Positions 32,901 through 39,731 of a DNA stretch of 64,000 nucleotides are shown one piece after another (the stretch's first letter is position 1; each line of letters opens with the position of its first letter). The notes under the pieces are model-generated. The model made no database searches. It was not told the DNA's origin and saw only the letters and a list, made by a program, of their open reading frames with translations. A program made the translations under genes and the position numbers. Origin of the DNA: CAYRWR01 sp964537555 (lineage in GTDB: Bacteria; Spirochaetota; Brevinematia; Brevinematales; CAYRWR01); the NCBI GenBank assembly GCA_964537555.1, contig CAZIAD010000014.1, positions 1 through 64,000 of the forward strand, in the 5' to 3' direction.

Positions 32901-34031
32901 ATGTTTAAGTCAGTGTTATGGAAAATGTGTTTTGCAGTGGTTTTGACAGGATCAGTAAGCCTGCTCTACGCTGAAGAGGATATGCTGGATAGCCTGCTGG
33001 AACAGCCTGTATCCAAAGTGAGTATAGGAGGCTATGGAGAACTACACTACAATTACAAGTTGGTGGAAGGCAATGAGACCCCGTCCTCTACCCTGGACTT
33101 TCATCGTTTTGTACTATTTTTAGGATACCAGTTCAATGATCACTGGAGCCTGAATTCTGAGGTAGAGCTGGAACATAATTTTGTGAGCGGGGGGCAAGGA
33201 GAACTGGAGCTGGAACAGGCCTATGTAGATTTTCATCCATTTAAAGCTCTGGGTTTCCAGGCTGGTGTACTATTACCTTCAGTAGGCATACTGAATGAGA
33301 CCCATGAACCGCCTACTTTTCTCTCAGTTGAAAGGCCTGACTATGCCAGTAAAATCATACCCACGACCTGGTTTGGTAATGGCGTCAGTGTTTACGGAGC
33401 TGTATCCGGCCTGGATTACCGGCTGGTCATACTGGAGGGTTTGGACGGGTCGGCGATATCCTCGTCCAGCGCCATACGCTCAGCCCGGGGGAAGGGCTTT
33501 AAGGGCTTTGAAGAAAATGCCAAATACCTATTATACAATCTATCACTGAATTATTCCGGTATTTCCGGATTAAAGATCGGTGGGTCACAATCTTATAATA
33601 ATGCCTTTGTGACCAATAATGGGGCTGGAGATATTAATATTCCTGTGTACATCAGTGAGATCCATGTGCAATTAAATAAAAAAGGGTTTATCTCCACCTT
33701 TGAAGCAGCTTATATCCATTATGCCAATCAATCGGTCAATGACCTTCAGGCCAGCTTTGGATACTATCTGGAGCTGGGCTATGACCTGGCCAGACTGTTT
33801 AAGGGGAAGTTTTCTCTCATACCTTTTGCCAGATGGAGTCATGTGAATACTGCCTGGAAGACATGGAGCGGGTCAGATCCCGAGCAAAAGTCTTTAAAAT
33901 GGATGTGCGGTGTGGCAGTGAAACCTATTGATCAGGTAAGTATTAAATTCGATTATTCGCATGAAAGCAAAGGCGAGAGCAGTATCACTTCCACTACCGC
34001 TTTCAATGCAGGTGTGGGATACCAGTTTTAG
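32901..34031 (+). CDS. Outer-membrane porin-like beta-barrel protein
   Basis: This is a 376-residue protein with a signal peptide cleaved near LLYA-EED. A short helix with the segment DSLLEQPVSKVSIGGYGE then leads into amphipathic strands (FHRFVLFLGYQFNDHWSLNSEVELEHNFVSGG and on) and a terminal strand ending GVGYQF, the C-terminal Phe recognised by the BAM machinery. It has the general look of porins of the phosphate-selective type. It starts after AAGGAGTG and precedes the FMN-binding gene by 11 bases, so they are likely co-transcribed. Confidence 0.82.
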   Translation: MFKSVLWKMCFAVVLTGSVSLLYAEEDMLDSLLEQPVSKVSIGGYGELHYNYKLVEGNETPSSTLDFHRFVLFLGYQFNDHWSLNSEVELEHNFVSGGQGELELEQAYVDFHPFKALGFQAGVLLPSVGILNETHEPPTFLSVERPDYASKIIPTTWFGNGVSVYGAVSGLDYRLVILEGLDGSAISSSSAIRSARGKGFKGFEENAKYLLYNLSLNYSGISGLKIGGSQSYNNAFVTNNGAGDINIPVYISEIHVQLNKKGFISTFEAAYIHYANQSVNDLQASFGYYLELGYDLARLFKGKFSLIPFARWSHVNTAWKTWSGSDPEQKSLKWMCGVAVKPIDQVSIKFDYSHESKGESSITSTTAFNAGVGYQF

Positions 34032-34042
34032 GATAGCTTCTA

Positions 34043-34567
34043 GTGAAATATTTTATTATTGGTCTGCTCCTGGTTTGCCCGCTAAGCGCCAGGGCCAGTG
34101 CTCTGACCAAGCAATTAGAGCTTTTTATTCAGGATTATCATGATGAAGCGGTTTATTCCCTGAAAAAAGAGCCTATCCGGCAGGAATGGCAGACAGAAGC
34201 GATAAAGGTTACGGGAGAAGGTTTTCTGTCTAGACATATCCTTTACTCCCCCCTGGTCGTAGATGGAATGCCGGTGGCTTATGTGCTGGTAGATAAGGCC
34301 ATGGGAAAAGGTGCCCCTTTTATCCTGGCAGTGATCTATGATATGGACAGGGAAATAGTCAAAACCAGGGTCCTGCTGGATATTTCTCCTCATGGACATA
34401 AGTTAAACCAGGATTTTTTCAGGACTCAGTTTTACGGAAAAGGAGTTAATGACTCATTCGTAGTAGGGCAGGAACTGGATGGGATCAGTGGCTCATCGTA
34501 TTCAGTAAAAGGTTTTACCCGAGCAGTATGGCGCTTATGTCTGATTGTAGAATATCTCATGAAATAG
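34043..34567 (+). CDS. Exported FMN-binding domain protein
   Basis: This is a 174-residue protein starting at GTG 34043 (short gap to the porin gene, site AGGATAG is weak). A signal peptide (MKYFIIGLLLVCPLSARA) precedes an FMN_bind-type domain. The flavinylation-motif region is DGISGSSYSVKGFTRAV: FMN is normally attached by ApbE to the Thr of a SGAT-like motif, and here Ser152 is at that place. The domain transfers electrons to extracytoplasmic partners. With the porin and FeoAB just upstream it might reduce Fe3+ to Fe2+, but this is inference and no ApbE is in the window. Confidence 0.75.
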   Translation: MKYFIIGLLLVCPLSARASALTKQLELFIQDYHDEAVYSLKKEPIRQEWQTEAIKVTGEGFLSRHILYSPLVVDGMPVAYVLVDKAMGKGAPFILAVIYDMDREIVKTRVLLDISPHGHKLNQDFFRTQFYGKGVNDSFVVGQELDGISGSSYSVKGFTRAVWRLCLIVEYLMK

Positions 34568-34573
34568 TAATAA

Positions 34574-34608
34574 CTAAGGGGCTTTAGCAGAGCCCCTTAG
34601 CCTTTTTC
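34574..34608 (+). terminator. Intrinsic terminator after the FMN-binding gene
   Basis: The stem CTAAGGGGCT/AGCCCCTTAG with a 7-base loop is followed by CCTTTTTCC. Confidence 0.88.
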
Positions 34609-34609
34609 C

Positions 34610-34637
34610 TTGAACATTTTAGCAGAACTGTTATAAT
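34610..34637 (+). promoter_or_regulatory. Promoter for the broken barrel gene
   Basis: TTGAAC (34610-34615), 16 bp, TATAAT (34632-34637), then a GGAGG site before ATG 34661. Confidence 0.7.
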
Positions 34638-34660
34638 GAGCTTTCAAATGGAGGTGCTGT

Positions 34661-35343
34661 ATGATGAAAAAGTCTGGAATTATTTTGATATTTTGCCTTA
34701 TGGCGTCCGCTGGGATTTTTGCCTCACATCCCTTTGCTACCGATGATACCGGTACAGTGGACCCGGATATGTTTGAACTGGAACTGGCTATAACTATGGT
34801 ATTCCTTTGACAGGGGATCATGAAAGTGGAATAGAACTGGTGCTCACTCATGGTGTCACTAAAAGGATGGACATCGGGATATTAATACCTTATGCCATAG
34901 GCCCCCAAAGCGGACACCAGCCTGCTGAGATTGGAATAAAATATGCGCTTATTCAGAATGATCAGGGATACCCGGTCTTCGCCATTACCTTTGGAGCGGA
35001 ACTGGGAGAAAATGAGTACAGTGTGAATACCATTTTCAGTCATGAATTTAATGTGATGAGTCTGCATCTTAACCTGGGTTTTAGTACTCCCGGCCTTTTG
35101 GATGAACCTGCCCTGATCAATTACTCTGTATTCGCAGATTTTCCTCTGGGGGAGAGATTGTTTGCCGGAGCTGAGATCCTGGGTGAATATATCGCCGCTC
35201 CGGGAAATTCCTATTTACTGGGAGTGGGCCTGGGAGGAGGAGTACATATTACAGACAGTATTACCTGGAGTCTGGGTAGCCATCTGGGTATAGTTAATTC
35301 ATCTGATTTTTCACTGAGTACCGGGTTTACTCTCGGATTTTAA
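34661..35343 (+). pseudogene. Outer-membrane transporter-like protein, frame broken by one base
   Basis: ATG 34661 with GGAGG starts a signal peptide (MASAGIFAS) and TDDTGTVDPDMFELELA, then the frame closes at 34810. The same barrel continues in the next frame (YNYGIPLTGDHESGIEL onward) to a terminal GFTLGF at 35343. One more G in the CTGGC run near 34785 gives an unbroken ~227-residue protein (ELELGYNYG). The rebuilt protein looks like the MetA-pathway phenol degradation/transporter-type OMP family, seen as small barrels with a C-terminal Phe. Either a deletion inactivated it or the base is an assembly error. Confidence 0.75.
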
Positions 35344-35536
35344 TCAGGGTAAATCGATTATACATAAGTAGAGTTGCACCAGGATCGATTTTTCCTTTTT
35401 TTGGACTGGCCAGTTTTCCATTTCGTAAGCTATTCGGCTTCATTCACAATATGATAACTAAAAAATTAGCCGATTGTGTTTTATGTATATATACTATCAT
35501 TAGCACTACATAAGAAAAATCAGACAGGAGTCAGAG

Positions 35537-36472
35537 ATGAAGAGAATAACTTTTTTAGTAATATTTTTGACAGGTATAAGCCTGTTGTCCTGTAAACAGG
35601 ATGGGACGAATAAATCGTCTCTTCCGATAAAAGACAGGCAGGTCAACGTGGTCACTACCATAGGCATGATCACAGACATTGCCATAAATATCGGGGGAGA
35701 CCGGGTCAAGGTCACGGGGCTCATGAAACCGGGTGTGGATCCCCACCTGTACCGGGCCAGTGCCGGGGATATCACTACCATGACAGAGTCTGATATAGTG
35801 TTCTACGGAGGCCTCCACCTGGAGGGTAAGATGGTGGAGATACTGGAGCATACCACCCGACTGCATGCTATAGCAGTAAGCAGGGGTATCCCGGAAGAGC
35901 TCCTCCTCAGTGCCAGCGGTAAAATGACGGGTATATATGACCCTCACATCTGGTTTGATGTGAAGCTGTGGCAGTACGCTGCCCGAAATGTAGAGCAGGA
36001 ACTGATCGCCATAGATCCGGAACATAAAGAGATATATGAAAAAAATGCGGCTGACTATCTTAAAAAACTGGATCAGTTACATAGCTATGTACAGAAAAAA
36101 AGCCAGGAGCTGAAAAAAGAGCAGAGAGTCCTCATCACTGCTCACGATGCTTTCGGCTACTTTGGAAAACAATATGGCTTTAAAGTCCTGGGCCTGCAGG
36201 GTATCTCTACCGTGACCGAAGCCAAGGTATCTGATTATCAGGAACTGGCACAGACCATTGTGGACCTTCGAATACCGGCTATTTTTGTAGAGTCCTCTGT
36301 CCCCCGTAAAAGTATTGAAGCCCTTCAGGAGGCGGTACGTTCTCTGGGATTTGACGTAAAAATAGGGGGTGAGCTGTTCTCTGACTCTATGGGTGACAAA
36401 GATACAGAAGAAGGGACATACTATGGCATGGTAAAGCATAATATAGATACTATTGTGAATGCTTTAAAATAA
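35537..36472 (+). CDS. Zn/Mn-type ABC transporter substrate-binding lipoprotein (TroA/ZnuA family)
   Basis: This is a 311-residue protein with the lipobox SLLSC (Cys near residue 19). Family marks: VVTTIGMITDIAINIGGDRVKV, GVDPHLYRAS with its metal His, YDPHIWFDV with the second His, and ITAHDAFGYFGKQYG; the C-terminal E/D (FVESSVPRKS, ELFSDSMG) follow. Such proteins bind Zn2+, Mn2+ or Fe2+ for an ABC importer, but no ATPase or permease gene follows within the window; the next gene is a flavodiiron protein with its own promoter. The AGGAGTCAG site lies upstream. The 193 bp before it hold no other gene. Confidence 0.9.
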   Translation: MKRITFLVIFLTGISLLSCKQDGTNKSSLPIKDRQVNVVTTIGMITDIAINIGGDRVKVTGLMKPGVDPHLYRASAGDITTMTESDIVFYGGLHLEGKMVEILEHTTRLHAIAVSRGIPEELLLSASGKMTGIYDPHIWFDVKLWQYAARNVEQELIAIDPEHKEIYEKNAADYLKKLDQLHSYVQKKSQELKKEQRVLITAHDAFGYFGKQYGFKVLGLQGISTVTEAKVSDYQELAQTIVDLRIPAIFVESSVPRKSIEALQEAVRSLGFDVKIGGELFSDSMGDKDTEEGTYYGMVKHNIDTIVNALK

Positions 36473-36563
36473 GCTCTGAGATCCACTCCAGGAGATTTGA
36501 ATTGACAGAAGTAATGAGCAAATAAATCATATTATATTAATGTGAATAAAGTAACCGTTGGTA

Positions 36564-36592
36564 CTGACTTTCCTTCTAAATCTGAGTATACT
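36564..36592 (+). promoter_or_regulatory. Promoter of the flavodiiron gene
   Basis: CTGACT (36564-36569), 17 bp, TATACT (36587-36592), leading to the AAAAAGGAGG site before ATG 36623. Confidence 0.65.
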
Positions 36593-36622
36593 TAGTCAAC
36601 AAGAACAAAAAGGAGGCCTGTT

Positions 36623-37807
36623 ATGAGTAAAGAAGTAATGAAAAATATAAAATGGGTAGGAAAGATAGACTGGGAGCTGAGACGCTTTCATGGTGATGAA
36701 TACTCTACTCATAAAGGATCAAGTTACAATTCATACCTGGTCCGGGAAGGAAAGACTTTCCTGATTGACACGGTATGGATGCCTTTTGCCAAAGAGTTTG
36801 TAGAGAACCTGCAGAAAGAGATCGATCTTTCCAAAATAGATTTTATCGTCGCCAATCATGGGGAAGTGGACCATAGCGGTAGTCTCCCCGAACTGATGCG
36901 GCATATTCCGGATACCCCCATATATTGTACCGCTCAGGCTGTTAAATCCATCAAAGGGCAATACCACCAGGACTGGAACTTCCAGGTCGTAAAGACCGGA
37001 GATAAGATCGATGTGGGAAACGGAAAAGAACTTATCTTTGTGGAAATGCCCATGCTGCACTGGCCCGACAGTATGCTGTGTTATCTGACCGGTGATAATG
37101 TACTGTTCAGTAATGACGCCTTTGGGCAGCATTATGCCAGTGAAGACCTTTTTAACGACCGGGTGGACCAGGATGAGCTGTGGCAGGAGGCCATCAAGTA
37201 TTATGCCAATATACTCACTCCTTTTAGCAGATTTGCCACTAAAAAGATCAATGATATACTGGCCCTGAATCTGCCGGTAGATATGATATGTACCAGTCAT
37301 GGAGTCATCTGGAGAGATAATCCCACCCAGATTGTACTAAAATACCTGGAATGGGCCGCCGATTATCAGGAAGACCAGATCACAGTACTGTATGATACCA
37401 TGTGGAATGCCACCCGCACCATGGCAGAAATCATTGCCGAGGGTATTAAAAAACAAACACCCTCTACAAAAGTCAAGCTGTATAATCTGGCCAAATCTGA
37501 TAAAAATGATGTTATAGCCGAGGTCTTCAAATCCAAGGCAATCCTGGTAGGATCTCCCACAGTCAATAAAGGAATCCTGGTATCTGTAGCCGCTATTATG
37601 GAGGAGATCAAAGGACTGCAGTTTAAGAATAAAAAAGCGGCTGCTTTTGGCAGTTATGGCTGGAGTGGTGAATCAGTCAAAGTGATTAACCGGCTCCTGC
37701 AGGAGGCTGGCTTTGAATTGATGGATGAAGGAATCAAATCCCTATGGAATCCTGATACAGAACAGCTTAAGACCTTAAAAAAATATGGAGAAGACCTCTC
37801 ATTCTGA
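36623..37807 (+). CDS. A-type flavodiiron protein (FprA)
   Basis: This is a 394-residue protein. The metallo-beta-lactamase-like diiron domain comes first (~1-250) with the H-x-E-x-D-H ligand motif His79, Glu81, Asp83, His84 and further ligands in PMLHWPDSM and FSNDAFGQHYASED. A C-terminal flavodoxin domain follows (~255-394, TVLYDTMWNATRTMAE, GSYGWSGESV). It reduces O2 to water and/or NO to N2O, using rubredoxin or similar donors. It is an oxygen-defence enzyme typical of anaerobes. Own promoter and terminator, so a single-gene unit. Confidence 0.95.
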   Translation: MSKEVMKNIKWVGKIDWELRRFHGDEYSTHKGSSYNSYLVREGKTFLIDTVWMPFAKEFVENLQKEIDLSKIDFIVANHGEVDHSGSLPELMRHIPDTPIYCTAQAVKSIKGQYHQDWNFQVVKTGDKIDVGNGKELIFVEMPMLHWPDSMLCYLTGDNVLFSNDAFGQHYASEDLFNDRVDQDELWQEAIKYYANILTPFSRFATKKINDILALNLPVDMICTSHGVIWRDNPTQIVLKYLEWAADYQEDQITVLYDTMWNATRTMAEIIAEGIKKQTPSTKVKLYNLAKSDKNDVIAEVFKSKAILVGSPTVNKGILVSVAAIMEEIKGLQFKNKKAAAFGSYGWSGESVKVINRLLQEAGFELMDEGIKSLWNPDTEQLKTLKKYGEDLSF

Positions 37808-37833
37808 TCCATGCCAGGTAAAAATGTATAATT

Positions 37834-37865
37834 AAAACCGCTTCCTGATAAGAAGCGGTTTTCTC
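37834..37865 (+). terminator. Intrinsic terminator after the flavodiiron gene
   Basis: The stem AAAACCGCTTC/GAAGCGGTTTT has a 7-base loop and a following TTTTCT. Confidence 0.9.
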
Positions 37866-38010
37866 TATGAATAATACTATATTTTAGAAATTTTCCCAGG
37901 AAATGAACCGATTTTCAGGATTCAGGGGGAATTTCTTTGCTATATCCTCTTTTAGGCCTTAAAATATTGGGTCTGATTTTTATAGTATAGAGAATAAGAG
38001 GAAAAGTAGT

Positions 38011-39645
38011 ATGATCAATGTAGTCAATGTATCTCTCAGTTTTGGTAAGAAAGTCCTGTTCAAGGACGTGAATATAAAGTTTTCACCCGGTAACTGTTAC
38101 GGCCTCATCGGGGCTAATGGTTCCGGAAAATCGACGTTCATCAAAATACTGTCGGGGGAACTGGAGCCGGACAAAGGCTCGGTGGACCTGGGCAAAGATG
38201 AACGCCTGGCCACTCTGGAGCAGGACCAGTTTAAGTATGATGACTATACTCCCCTGGAAACAGTAGTGATGGGCCATAAAAAGCTGACCGCTGTCATGGC
38301 TGAAAGAGACGCGATCTATGCCAAGCCTGACTTTAGTGACGCTGACGGCATACGGGCCGGAGAGCTGGAAGAGATGATCCTGGAGATGGATGGTTATGAT
38401 GCCGAAGCCAATGCGGCCAATCTTCTGTCCGCCCTGGGCATTGAAGTAGAGCTGCATGGAGTCAAGATGTCTGAACTGGAAGGTGGACAGAAGGTGCGGG
38501 TGCTCTTAGCCCAGGCCCTGTTCGGTAACCCGGATGTACTGCTGCTGGACGAGCCTACCAACAACCTGGACATAGAGTCCATCAGCTGGCTCGAGAATTT
38601 CCTGTATAACTTTAAAAACACGGTGATCGTAGTATCCCATGACCGTCACTTCCTGAACAAGGTATGTACTCATACCGCCGATATTGATTTTAATAAGATC
38701 ACAGTCTTTGCCGGAAACTATGACTTCTGGGCTGAGGCCAGCCAGCTGGCAGTCAAGCAGCGCAATGATGCCAATAAAAAGACCGAAGCTAAGATCAAAG
38801 AACTGGAAGCCTTTATACAGCGTTTCAGTTCCAATGCGTCCAAAGCCAAACAGGCTACCTCCCGTAAAAAGCAGCTGGATAACCTGACTCTGGATGAGAT
38901 GCCCCGTTCTACCCGGCGTTTCCCTTATGTGGCCTTTAAGCCGGAACGGGAGTCGGGTAACAAAGTTCTGGATGTAGAAGGCCTGACCATCACCATCGAT
39001 GGCACCAAAGTCCTGGATAATTTTAATCTGACCGTGAACAAAGGGGACAAGATCGCCTTTGTAGGAACCAATAACGTGGCTAAAACAGCTCTGTTCCAGT
39101 TCATCAATGAAGAGATCAAGGCTGATAGCGGTACCTTCAAATGGGGTGAGACTATCACCTGGGCCCATTTTCCCAGGGATAATTCGGCCTTTTTTGAAGA
39201 TGAGATGACCATATTCGAATGGCTGCGTCAATACACTACCGAAAAAGATGAGTCTATAGTGAGAGGATTTCTGGGCAGGATGTTATTCTCGGGTGATGAA
39301 TCCTTAAAGAAGGTCTCCGTATTGTCCGGAGGAGAAAAAGTACGCTGTATGCTGTCCCGTATGATGATGACCGGTGCCAATGTCCTGATCCTGGATGAGC
39401 CTACCAACCACCTCGATCTGGAGTCTATCACCGCAGTCAATAATGCCCTTATTGAATTTCCGGAACAGATCCTGTTCTCCTCCCATGACCACCAGTTCAT
39501 AGATACTATAGCTAACCGTATCATAGAGATCACTCCCCATGGTGTTATAGATAAAGTGATGCGTTTTGATGAATATATCGAAGACAAGCAGGTACAGGCC
39601 GAACGGGATAAGCTCTATGAAGGCCATAACCGTATGAATATCTAA
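38011..39645 (+). CDS. ABC-F family ATPase (YbiT-like)
   Basis: This is a 544-residue protein with two ABC cassettes and no membrane helices. Cassette 1: Walker A GANGSGKST (34-42), signature LEGGQKVRVLLAQ, Walker B LLLDEPTNNLD. The linker (~240-310, P-site tRNA interaction motif) contains QRFSSNASKAKQATSRKKQ. Cassette 2: Walker A is atypical, GTNNVAKT (352-359, Ala357 where Gly is usual), signature LSGGEKVRCMLSRM, Walker B LILDEPTNHLD. ABC-F proteins act on the ribosome in translation regulation or antibiotic resistance. It sits alone, with a bidirectional terminator behind it. Confidence 0.93.
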   Translation: MINVVNVSLSFGKKVLFKDVNIKFSPGNCYGLIGANGSGKSTFIKILSGELEPDKGSVDLGKDERLATLEQDQFKYDDYTPLETVVMGHKKLTAVMAERDAIYAKPDFSDADGIRAGELEEMILEMDGYDAEANAANLLSALGIEVELHGVKMSELEGGQKVRVLLAQALFGNPDVLLLDEPTNNLDIESISWLENFLYNFKNTVIVVSHDRHFLNKVCTHTADIDFNKITVFAGNYDFWAEASQLAVKQRNDANKKTEAKIKELEAFIQRFSSNASKAKQATSRKKQLDNLTLDEMPRSTRRFPYVAFKPERESGNKVLDVEGLTITIDGTKVLDNFNLTVNKGDKIAFVGTNNVAKTALFQFINEEIKADSGTFKWGETITWAHFPRDNSAFFEDEMTIFEWLRQYTTEKDESIVRGFLGRMLFSGDESLKKVSVLSGGEKVRCMLSRMMMTGANVLILDEPTNHLDLESITAVNNALIEFPEQILFSSHDHQFIDTIANRIIEITPHGVIDKVMRFDEYIEDKQVQAERDKLYEGHNRMNI

Positions 39646-39686
39646 GAGAGATTAGAGTATCATTATATTCCTGTTAAATAATAAAA

Positions 39687-39718
39687 AAATCCCGGCCAGT
39701 TCAGGCCGGGATTTATTG
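39687..39718 (+). terminator. Bidirectional intrinsic terminator
   Basis: The stem AAATCCCGGCC/GGCCGGGATTT with a 6-base loop sits between convergent genes (ABC-F and the LamG lipoprotein). Confidence 0.92.
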
Positions 39719-39731
39719 TATCTAAGTCTTC

